DNA from: Burkholderiaceae bacterium
GTDB taxonomy: Bacteria > Pseudomonadota > Gammaproteobacteria > Burkholderiales > Burkholderiaceae
Length of the DNA stretch: 6,583 nucleotides
Direction: 5' to 3'
NCBI GenBank assembly: GCA_022701965.1
Contig: JAKONL010000606.1
Location: forward strand, 1-6,583
The position numbers and the translations under genes are program-made. Below the pieces are notes generated by a model. It had not been told where the DNA came from. It did not search any database and worked only from the letters and a program-made list of their open reading frames with translations. Shown piece by piece: positions 1 through 6,134 of this stretch; position 1 is the first letter of the stretch, and the number at the start of each line of letters is the position of its first letter.

Positions 1-1127
1 CGCGACTCGGGCGGCTGCGCGTTCATGCCGCGGCGCAGGCGCTCGGGGTAGATCTGCATCAGCACCGGCATGCGGAACTCGCGTTCGCTGCGGTCGAACT
101 GCACGCCGATCGACTTCACCTCGCCGATCACCACGCCGCGGAAATCGACCGGTGCACCGGGCGCGAGGCCGCGCAGCGACTGGTTGAAGTAGAGCAGCAT
201 GGTCTGCGCCGGGCCGTCGGGCACCTTCATGGCGCTCGACTCGTCCTCGGCGAGCACGAAGGAGGTGTTCTCCTGCGCGACCGGGCCGGGCGTGTCCTCC
301 GGCGCGCGGAAGGCGATGCCGCCGAGCAGGATCGTGGCGAGCGACTGCGTGCGCAGCGTCAGCCCGCTGGCGTTGATCTGCATGTCGAGCCCGCTCGCAT
401 GCCAGAAGCGCGTGTTGGCACCGACGAACTTGTCGTACGGCGCATTGACGAAGACGCGCAGCGTCACGCCGCGGCCGTCCGGATCGAGCTCGAAGGCCGC
501 CACCTGCCCGACCTTGATGCGCCGGTAGTAGACCGGCGAGCCGACATCCAGCGAGCCGATGTCGTTGGCCCGCAGCAGGAATTGCTGGCCCGACGCGTCG
601 CGCGTCACGATGGGCGGCGTCTCCAGGCCGGTGAATTCCCGCGCGCTCTCGTCCGAGACGCCGGCGTCCGCGCCGATGTAGGCGCCCGACAGCAGCGTGT
701 TGAGCCCCGAGATGCCCGAGGTGTCCAGTCGCGGCCGCACGACCCAGAAACGCGTGTCCTGCGCGATGAAGGCGTCGGCGTCCTTGTTGAGCTGCACCGT
801 GACCGAGACATGCGAGCGGTCGCGCGCGAGACGCAGCTTCTCGACCACGCCGATCTGCACGTCCTTGTACCTGACGGCCGTCTTGTTCGCCTCCAGGCCC
901 TCGGCGGTCTTGAACGTGAGCTCGATCTCCGGGCCCTTCGACAGCAGGATGCGGGCGACCAGCGTGAAGCCGACCAGCGCGGCGACGACCGGGATCAGCC
1001 AGATCAGCGACGGCAGCCACTGCCGGCGACGGGCCACGCGCGGCGATGGCGGTGGCGGGGGTGACGACGCGGGCAGCGGCGTGGCGCGCTCGGGTGTGTC
1101 GGGGGTCGGATCGCTGCGGCTGGTCAT
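1..1127 (-). CDS. pqiB: PqiB-type MCE-domain protein, N-terminal 375 residues (cut by left edge)
   Basis: Translating the minus strand from the ATG at 1127-1125 gives an unbroken frame to base 1. Residues 1-36 form a cytoplasmic tail rich in Pro, Ser and Arg, with five consecutive prolines at 23-27 and an Arg triplet just before one transmembrane helix (about 37-62). Three MCE-like repeats follow, each built round a Gly...V.Y/F+...+G.V pattern: about 65-160 (TAEGLEANKTAVRYKDVQIG), about 183-275 (SLDVGSPVYYRRIKVGQV) and from about 308 to the edge (GLAPGAPVDFRGVVIGEV). The TRFWVVRPR and TLLSGAYIG stretches are typical of PqiB. E. coli PqiB is about 546 residues with three MCE domains and a C-terminal coiled coil, so roughly a third is missing here. 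Family role: a periplasmic tunnel moving lipid between inner and outer membrane with PqiA and PqiC. The start overlaps the upstream pqiA-like stop as ATGA, with no clear Shine-Dalgarno, which suggests translational coupling. A LetB/YebT-type relative is less likely but the missing end prevents a domain count. Confidence 0.93.
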   Translation of the reverse strand, partial: MTSRSDPTPDTPERATPLPASSPPPPPSPRVARRRQWLPSLIWLIPVVAALVGFTLVARILLSKGPEIELTFKTAEGLEANKTAVRYKDVQIGVVEKLRLARDRSHVSVTVQLNKDADAFIAQDTRFWVVRPRLDTSGISGLNTLLSGAYIGADAGVSDESAREFTGLETPPIVTRDASGQQFLLRANDIGSLDVGSPVYYRRIKVGQVAAFELDPDGRGVTLRVFVNAPYDKFVGANTRFWHASGLDMQINASGLTLRTQSLATILLGGIAFRAPEDTPGPVAQENTSFVLAEDESSAMKVPDGPAQTMLLYFNQSLRGLAPGAPVDFRGVVIGEVKSIGVQFDRSEREFRMPVLMQIYPERLRRGMNAQPPES

Positions 1128-1819
1128 TGGGAAGGAACGGGTCTGGTTGTCTTATCGGCGAGCCGGGGATTTTCTGTATCCGCATCGGATGCGGGATCGG
1201 GATCGGATTCGGGGTCCGGGTCGCCGTCCCAGGTCAGCTTCGGGTCGAAGCTCAGGGACGCCAGCATGGTCAGCACCACCACCGAGCCGAAGGCCGCGAT
1301 GCCGACACCGGCCGTGATCTCGGCGAAGCCCTGGATGCGCACCAGGCCGGCCAGCAGCGACACCACGAAGACGTCGAGCATCGACCAGCGACCGATCAGC
1401 TCGATCAGGTGGTAGAGCTTGCCGCGCTCCTCGCGCCGCCAGCCGCTGCGCCGCTGCGCGCCGACGACGAGCACGAACAATGCCGCGAGCTTGAAGAGCG
1501 GCACCAGGAAGCTCGCGATGAAGACGATCGCCGCCAGCCCGTAGGAGCCGCTGACCCAGAAGAAGATGATGCCGCTCAGGATGGTGTCGTTCTGCACGCC
1601 GAAGAGCGAGCGCGTGACCATCACCGGCAGCAGGTTGGCCGGCACGTACATCACGCAGGCCGCGATCAGGAACGCCCAGGTGCGGTTGAGGCTGTCGGGC
1701 TTGCGCACGTGCAGCCGCGTGCCGCAGCGCGCGCAGTCGTCGCCGTCGGCCGCACCCTCCCACACGGCGGTGCAGTGGCGGCAGCCGATCAGGCCGAGAT
1801 CGCCGGCGCGCGCGCTCAC
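1124..1819 (-). CDS. pqiA: PqiA-domain inner-membrane protein (second half-length copy)
   Basis: This 231-residue protein carries one PqiA domain. The N-terminus has a zinc-ribbon-like set of cysteines, C13-x-x-C16 and C29-x-x-C32-G. Four probable transmembrane helices follow, at about 48-66 (with the family motif PANLLPV), 93-120, 147-165 (GRWSMLDVFVVSLLAGLV, highly typical) and 171-190. The C-terminal 35 residues are polar and acidic, with a duplicated Asp-Pro stretch. PqiA is the inner-membrane partner of the MCE protein PqiB in a lipid transport system named for paraquat induction in E. coli. There PqiA is a single protein of about 417 residues with two such domains; here each domain is its own gene, and this one corresponds to the second. 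The start is a GTG at 1819-1817 overlapping the previous stop (GTGA). It was chosen because it leaves the full cysteine ribbon in place; upstream in-frame codons run into the preceding gene. Its own stop overlaps the pqiB ATG by four bases. Confidence 0.9.
   Translation of the reverse strand: MSARAGDLGLIGCRHCTAVWEGAADGDDCARCGTRLHVRKPDSLNRTWAFLIAACVMYVPANLLPVMVTRSLFGVQNDTILSGIIFFWVSGSYGLAAIVFIASFLVPLFKLAALFVLVVGAQRRSGWRREERGKLYHLIELIGRWSMLDVFVVSLLAGLVRIQGFAEITAGVGIAAFGSVVVLTMLASLSFDPKLTWDGDPDPESDPDPASDADTENPRLADKTTRPVPSQ
1187..1222 (-). repeat. Tandem 18-bp coding repeat (Asp-Pro-rich tail of the second PqiA protein)
   Basis: Read on the minus strand, 1222-1205 encodes DPDPES and 1204-1187 encodes DPDPAS: two adjacent imperfect 18-base copies, followed by a degenerate SDADTE. 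It lies after the last membrane helix, so it forms a flexible acidic tail, probably not part of the conserved fold. Confidence 0.7.
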
Positions 1820-2481
1820 GAGGCCCGGCCCCCGGCGGCGCCGTCCTCGGACACCTTCTCCTCGACCTCGGCCTTCTGCGCCGGGTCGAGCATTTCCCAG
1901 AACCCTCGCGGATCGAAGGCCAGCACCGCCGTCAAGAGCACGGTGAGTCCCATGAACGCCCAGAGCGCCGGTCCGGGGATCACGGTTGCCAGCCCCGAGA
2001 GCTTGACCAGCGCCACCAGCGTCCCGAGCAGGAACACCTCGACCATGCCCCACGGCCGCAGCGACTGCATCATGCGCACCATCCAGGCGAAGCCGCGCAC
2101 GCGGTGGTGGCGCTGCAGCGGCACCAGCAGCCAGAGCAAGATCAGCAGCTGCAGCAGCGGAAACAGCAGGGTCGTCGCCAGCACCAGCAGGGCCACGACC
2201 GACATGTCCTCGCCGACCAGCGTCATCACCGCGCCGGCGAGCGTGGTCTGGCTGCGCAGCCCGCGCAGTTCGATCTCGACGATCGGAAACAGGTTGGCGA
2301 TGGCGAACAGGATCAGCGCGGCCACCGTCAGCGGCAGCAGCCGCTCCCGCTGGCGACCCGAATGGCGGTCGAGCTCGGTCCCGCAGCGCGGACAGTGCGC
2401 GACCTCGCGCCGGTGCAGCGGCACGCGCGCGTACAGCGCGTCGCAACCCGCGCAGACGATGGCCTCGGGCAGTTCCCTCAT
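1816..2481 (-). CDS. pqiA: PqiA-domain inner-membrane protein (first half-length copy)
   Basis: This 221-residue protein starts at the ATG at 2481-2479, which overlaps the stop of the upstream exporter frame as ATGA. The N-terminus has a zinc-ribbon-like pattern, C10-x-x-C13 and C30-x-x-C33-G. Four predicted transmembrane helices follow: about 48-68 (containing ANLFP at 62-66), 94-122, 144-165 (PWGMVEVFLLGTLVALVKL, the characteristic PqiA third helix) and 170-189. A short charged tail rich in Glu and Lys ends the protein. It matches the first domain of the two-domain E. coli PqiA and by family knowledge works with PqiB in moving lipids across the envelope. It resembles the next gene only at the level of the shared family pattern, so the pair is an old division of labour, not a recent duplication. 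There is no evident Shine-Dalgarno, so translation probably depends on ribosomes finishing the exporter gene; the frameshift in that gene would put its premature stop 227 bases upstream of this start. Confidence 0.9.
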   Translation of the reverse strand: MRELPEAIVCAGCDALYARVPLHRREVAHCPRCGTELDRHSGRQRERLLPLTVAALILFAIANLFPIVEIELRGLRSQTTLAGAVMTLVGEDMSVVALLVLATTLLFPLLQLLILLWLLVPLQRHHRVRGFAWMVRMMQSLRPWGMVEVFLLGTLVALVKLSGLATVIPGPALWAFMGLTVLLTAVLAFDPRGFWEMLDPAQKAEVEEKVSEDGAAGGRAS

Positions 2482-3946
2482 GGCCGTGCCGCCGCCGGAA
2501 CGACCCGCAGGCGCAGGCTGCTGAAGACGCCCGCCGCCGCGGCGAAGACGGCCGCCACGACCAGCGCGATCAGCGGTCCGCGGCCCTGGTGCGGATTCCA
2601 GACGCTGAAGACGGCCGCCACGATCACCGCCCCCAGCGTCTGGCCGGTGAGCCGCGCGGTGCCCAGCATGCCGCTGGCCGCGCCGCTGCGGTGCTTGGGC
2701 GGCGACGTCACGATGGTGTGGTTGTTGGCGACTGGAACAGGCCGAAGCCGGCGCCGCACAACGCCATGCGCCAGGCGATGTCCAGGTTCGACGGCGCCGC
2801 CGGCAGCGCGGCCAGCAGCGCCAGCCCGGTCGCCAGCAGCCCCAGGCCGATGCCGCCAAGCAAGCCGTCCGGATAGCGCCCGATCAGTCTCCCCGCGATC
2901 GGCGCGACGACCACGATCGCCAGCGGCCAGGCGGTGATCAGCAGCCCGGCCTGCAGGTGCGTCCGGCCGTAGACGTCCAGCAGCAGGAACGGCAGCGCGA
3001 TGTACGACAGCATCTGGGCGCAGAACGCGGCCACCGACGTGCCCATCGACAGCGCGAACACCGGGATGCGCATCAGGTCGACCGGAAACAGCGGCACGGT
3101 CAGCGTCAGCTGGCGGCGCAGGTAGAAGACGCCGATGCCCACGCCGGCCGCGAGCATCGCCCAGGCGCCCAGCGGCGCGGCCGGCGGCGTGCCGCCCTGC
3201 GCAGCCGCCTCGCGCACGCCCAGTCCGTCCGCGCCGAGGAAGACCAGGGCGAACATCAGGATGTTCAGGAGCACGTCGAACCATGTGAAGCGCCCGGTGC
3301 CGGTGCGCGCCAGCAGGTTGAAGGGCAAAGCGCGGCGTCCGAGCGCGAGCACCGCGATGCCCAGCGGCACGTTGATGGCGAACAGCCACGGCCAGGACGC
3401 CACCGACAGGATCGCCGCCGCCACCGACGGCCCGGCGACCGACGCGGTCGCCACCACCATCGAGTTGATCGCCATGCCGCGCCCGAGACTCGCCGAGGGG
3501 TAGATCAGCCGTACCAGCGCCGCGTTGACGCTCATGATCCCGGCCCCGCCCAGGCCCTGGAAGGCGCGTGCCGCGATCAGCGTGCCGAGCGAGTTCGACA
3601 GCACCGCGGCCAGCGACGACACCGTGAACAGCACCATCCCCAGCAGGTAGACCCGCCGGTAGCCGACGCGGTCGCCGAGCGAGGCCAGCGGCAGCAGCAG
3701 CACCAGCACCGCGATCTGGTAGGCGTTGACGACCCAGATCGCGTGCGCCGGGCTGGCGGCGAGCTCGCGCGCGATGTTGGGCAAGGCCAGGTTGACGATC
3801 GTGCCGTCGAGCACCGCCACCGAGATGCCGAGGATCATCACCGCCATCGCCCAGTAGCGCTGCGGCGGCGGCAGGCCGTCGACCGGGGGACGTTCGGCGG
3901 GATCGGTTCCGGGCGTGATGGCGGAGGATGCGGCGGATGCGGTCAT
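2478..3946 (-). pseudogene. DHA2-family (EmrB/QacA-like) MFS drug exporter, broken by a one-base deletion
   Basis: The first frame, from the ATG at 3946-3944, encodes a proton-driven inner-membrane multidrug exporter of the 14-helix DHA2 family. Visible marks are LDGTIVNLALP (residues 46-56, motif D1 in helix 1), GDRVGYRR (91-98, motif A), R127 in ARAFQGLGGAG (motif B), AGPS (171-174, degenerate motif C) and SWPWLFAINVPLG (184-196). After residue 407 (QSP) this frame reads TTTPS and stops at 2710-2708. The next frame continues the family sequence exactly where it should, with NNHTIVTSPPKHRSGAASGM, then two more helices, and ends at 2480-2478. One missing base between 2727 and 2726 (the third base of a Pro codon before AAC AAC) explains everything; repaired, the protein would be 489 residues, a normal DHA2 length. 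As written, the 412-residue product lacks helices 13 and 14. It starts 1 nt after the Bcr-type gene stop and its repaired end overlaps pqiA, so it sits in the operon. A sequencing or assembly error is the main alternative to a real lesion. Confidence 0.88.
2726..2727 (-). other. Probable frameshift point (one base missing)
   Basis: On the minus strand the sequence reads CAGTCGCC then AACAACCACACCATC. The family expects Gln-Ser-Pro-Asn-Asn-x-Thr-Ile here, which needs one more base after CC. The upstream frame is lost and the downstream frame gained at precisely this point. There is no long homopolymer and no recognisable slippery heptamer with a downstream structure, so programmed frameshifting is not favoured. 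Confidence 0.85.
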
Positions 3947-3947
3947 G

Positions 3948-5153
3948 TCAGTTCGCCAGGATCTCGTCGGGTTGCGGGTGGCCGAGGGTCGTCCAGGTCA
4001 GCACCACGGCGACCAGGGCGCCGACGGCCATGCCCGTCACCATCGGCAGCGGCCTGCCGTCGCTGAACAGGCCGACGACGCCCATCGCGACCGCACCGGT
4101 CAGCATCTGCAGCGTACCCAGCAGCGCCGAGGCGGTACCGGCGATGGCGCCGTGCTTCTCGAGCGCCAGCACCGAGGTCGTCGGAATCACCAGCCCCATG
4201 AAGCCGCTGGCGACGAAGTACAGGACGATCAGTGCCCAGATCGAGTCGCCACCCAGCGCGAAGTAGCCGAACATCAGCACCATCGCCGCGCCGCAGCCGC
4301 AGACCGCGAACTTCACCAGGGGCACCAGCCCGAAGCGCTCGCCCAGGGCGGCGGTGAACTGCGAGGTCCCGATGAACGCCGCCGCGTTGACCCCGAAAGC
4401 GACGCTGTACATCGTCGGCGACAGCCCGTAGTGGCCGATCATCACGAACGACGAGTTGGCCAGGTAGGTGAAGAAACCGGCCATCGAGAAGCTCCCGATG
4501 AACACCAGCCCGAGGTAGTGCCCGTCGCGCAGCAGCGCCCCGTAGGCCGCCATCGCACTGCCCAACCCGCTCTCGACGCGGTCCGCCGCCGGCCGGGTCT
4601 CGCGCAGCGACAGCGCGATCAGCGCGAGGCCGGCCAGCGCCGCGAGCGCCACGACCCAGAACACCGCCCGCCAGCCGGCCAGCGCGATCACTCCGCTGCC
4701 CGCCAGCGGCGCGAGGATGGGCGAGACGCTGAAGACCAGCATCAGCAGCGACATCAGCCGCGCCGCATCGGTGCCGGTGTGCAGGTCGCGAACGATGGCA
4801 CGCGGTATCGCCATGCCGGCGGCGGCCCCGAGCCCCTGCACGAAGCGCAGCACGATCAGCGTGTGAATGTCCGTCGCCAGCGCGCAGCCGACGCTCGCCG
4901 CGGCGAACAGCACGAGGCCGAAGACCAGCGGCGGGCGGCGTCCGAACATGTCCGACAGCGGTCCGAAGAACGGCTGGCCCACCGCGAGCGCGACGAAGAA
5001 CGCCGTGAGGCTCATCTGCACCGGACCGATCTCCGCTCGGAGGCTCGCACCGATGGCCGGCAGGGCCGGCAGGTACATGTCGATGGCGAACGGCCCGATG
5101 GCCGAAAGCAGGCCGAGGACGAGCGCCATCCGGAGGAAGCGGGAAGACATCAT
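3948..5153 (-). CDS. Bcr/CflA-family MFS multidrug exporter
   Basis: This 401-residue inner-membrane protein has about 12 hydrophobic segments and belongs to the DHA1 drug:proton antiporters of the Bcr/CflA type. Diagnostic features are D25-M-YLPALP in helix 1, motif A as GPLSDMFGRRP (64-74), motif B around R103 (RFVQGLGAAAGM), the Bcr-like IVRDL at 120-124, and motif C as SPILAPLAG (144-152) followed by GWR. Length is normal for the family. Relatives export bicyclomycin, sulfonamides, phenicols or cysteine; the substrate here cannot be told from sequence. Two adjacent ATGs (5153 and 5150) are possible starts. The G-rich GGGGGA lies directly before the first, so spacing slightly favours the second; an in-frame GTG at 5222 would add 23 residues not typical of the family. 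The gene follows the SDR by 78 bp, so it may begin a new transcription unit, and its stop is 1 nt before the next exporter start (TGACATG), a classic stop-restart coupling. Confidence 0.9.
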   Translation of the reverse strand: MMSSRFLRMALVLGLLSAIGPFAIDMYLPALPAIGASLRAEIGPVQMSLTAFFVALAVGQPFFGPLSDMFGRRPPLVFGLVLFAAASVGCALATDIHTLIVLRFVQGLGAAAGMAIPRAIVRDLHTGTDAARLMSLLMLVFSVSPILAPLAGSGVIALAGWRAVFWVVALAALAGLALIALSLRETRPAADRVESGLGSAMAAYGALLRDGHYLGLVFIGSFSMAGFFTYLANSSFVMIGHYGLSPTMYSVAFGVNAAAFIGTSQFTAALGERFGLVPLVKFAVCGCGAAMVLMFGYFALGGDSIWALIVLYFVASGFMGLVIPTTSVLALEKHGAIAGTASALLGTLQMLTGAVAMGVVGLFSDGRPLPMVTGMAVGALVAVVLTWTTLGHPQPDEILAN

Positions 5154-5159
5154 TCCCCC
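5154..5159 (-). promoter_or_regulatory. Shine-Dalgarno-like GGGGGA before the Bcr-type exporter
   Basis: Minus-strand GGGGGA abuts the first of two consecutive ATG codons and lies about 4 nt from the second. This spacing is too short for the ATG at 5153 and marginal for the ATG at 5150, so the true start is probably the second ATG. Confidence 0.45.
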
Positions 5160-5189
5160 GATTGTCGTCAAGCTGCAATGGGCACCCGC

Positions 5190-5203
5190 GGGCGGAGTCG
5201 CCC
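5190..5203 (-). other. Small perfect hairpin in the 78-bp SDR/exporter gap
   Basis: Minus-strand GGGCG-ACTC-CGCCC forms a five-base G/C stem with a four-base loop, about 29 nt after the SDR stop. No T-run follows, so it is not a convincing intrinsic terminator. An 8-bp palindrome, GCCCGGGC, sits immediately after the SDR stop at 5224-5231. No convincing -35/-10 pair was found in the gap: a TTGACG is present but lies too close to the ATG to be used for it. The hairpin could attenuate read-through or be chance in G+C-rich DNA. Confidence 0.3.
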
Positions 5204-5231
5204 TGCGTGTGCTAAGCCGCACGGCCCGGGC

Positions 5232-6134
5232 TCAATTCTTGAGCTGCGATCGCAGCTGGGCGCCGATGTCCGGCCGCTCCAGGAACGGGTCGGCCGGGTT
5301 GGTGCCCGAGACGATGTGCTCCATCCGGCTCTGCACGTTGCCCAGCGCCTTCGGATGGCTGAAGACGTAGAACCGGTCGGTCTCGATCGCCTCGAAGACC
5401 TTGGCCGCGACGTCCGCCGCGCTCACCTTGCCGCTGCCGACCGCCTTGGCGATCATCGCGCGGCCGATCAGCTGGCTCTTCGTCTCCTCGCCGGCCCGCG
5501 GCGCACCGGGGCGGTTGCGGTCGCTGGTCGTGATGCCGGTGGGCACGAAATACGGGCAGAGCAGGCTCGCGCCGATCTGGCCGGTGACGAGCGACAGGTC
5601 CTGGTAGAGCGTCTCGGTCAGGCTCACCACCGCCGCCTTGGCCGCGTTGTAGATGCCCATGTTGGGCGGCGTCAGCAGGCCGGCCATGCTGGCGGTGTTG
5701 ACCACATGGCCGCGCCAAGACGGGTCGCGCGCCGCGGCCTCGAGCATCATCGGCACGAACAGGCGCACGCCGTGGACCACGCCCATCAGGTCCACGCCCA
5801 GCACCCAGTCCCAGTCGGCGACGCTGTTCTCCCACACCAGCCCGCCCGCGCCGACGCCGGCATTGTTGAAGACGAAGTGCGGCGCGCCGAAGCGCTCCTT
5901 GACCGCATCGGCCAGCGCTTCCATCTGCGCCGCGTCGGACACGTCGACCCGGCGCGCGAGCACCTGCACGCCGGTCGCTTCCAGTTCCACACGCGCGGCA
6001 TCGAGCGCGTCCTGCTGCACGTCGACCAGCACGAGGTTCATGCCGCGCGTCGCTCCGATGCGCGCGCATTCCAGCCCGAAACCCGACGCAGCGCCGGTCA
6101 GCACCGCAGTCCTGCCCCGGAATTCCGCAATCAT
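5232..6134 (-). CDS. Short-chain dehydrogenase/reductase (SDR), classical type
   Basis: This 300-residue soluble oxidoreductase has a Rossmann fold. Visible motifs are TGAASGFG at 13-20 (the nucleotide-binding TGxxxGxG), D38 at the end of strand 2 (an acidic residue there favours NAD(H) over NADP(H)), D64-V at the adenine pocket, NNAG at 90-93, the catalytic serine in NTASMAGL (S149), and Y162-x-x-x-K166 in YNAAK. The position normally held by the tetrad Asn in a VNLxG motif is D115 (GVDLMG). It is longer than the usual 250 residues because of a C-terminal segment of about 50 residues containing RFYVFSHP, seen in one group of SDRs of unknown substrate. The ATG overlaps the GST stop as ATGA and has a fair Shine-Dalgarno, GAGGTG, 8 nt upstream. 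Pairing with a GST suggests work on a shared aromatic, fatty or electrophilic compound, but the substrate is not determinable. Confidence 0.92.
   Translation of the reverse strand: MIAEFRGRTAVLTGAASGFGLECARIGATRGMNLVLVDVQQDALDAARVELEATGVQVLARRVDVSDAAQMEALADAVKERFGAPHFVFNNAGVGAGGLVWENSVADWDWVLGVDLMGVVHGVRLFVPMMLEAAARDPSWRGHVVNTASMAGLLTPPNMGIYNAAKAAVVSLTETLYQDLSLVTGQIGASLLCPYFVPTGITTSDRNRPGAPRAGEETKSQLIGRAMIAKAVGSGKVSAADVAAKVFEAIETDRFYVFSHPKALGNVQSRMEHIVSGTNPADPFLERPDIGAQLRSQLKN

Noticed and set aside
399..1317. Overlapping plus-strand frames opposite the left-edge gene
   Set aside because: The minus strand reads as a continuous PqiB with three MCE repeats, so these are shadows.
1124..2481. 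Recent tandem duplication of a pqiA gene
   Set aside because: The two proteins share only the family pattern (cysteine spacing, helix motifs) and differ widely elsewhere, matching the two distinct domains of long PqiA proteins.
1046..2524. A 492-codon plus-strand frame
   Set aside because: Fully antisense to the two pqiA-like genes; low-complexity composition and no recognisable motif.
2708..2760. Programmed ribosomal frameshift in the DHA2 exporter
   Set aside because: No slippery heptamer or evident downstream structure was seen at the join, and such a mechanism is not known for this family; deletion or sequence error is simpler.
2957..4066. A 369-codon plus-strand frame
   Set aside because: Antisense to the DHA2 exporter, with repetitive Arg/Gln/His composition typical of a shadow frame.
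5190..5203. Rho-independent terminator after the SDR gene
   Set aside because: The hairpin stem is only five base pairs and has no T-run after it on the minus strand.
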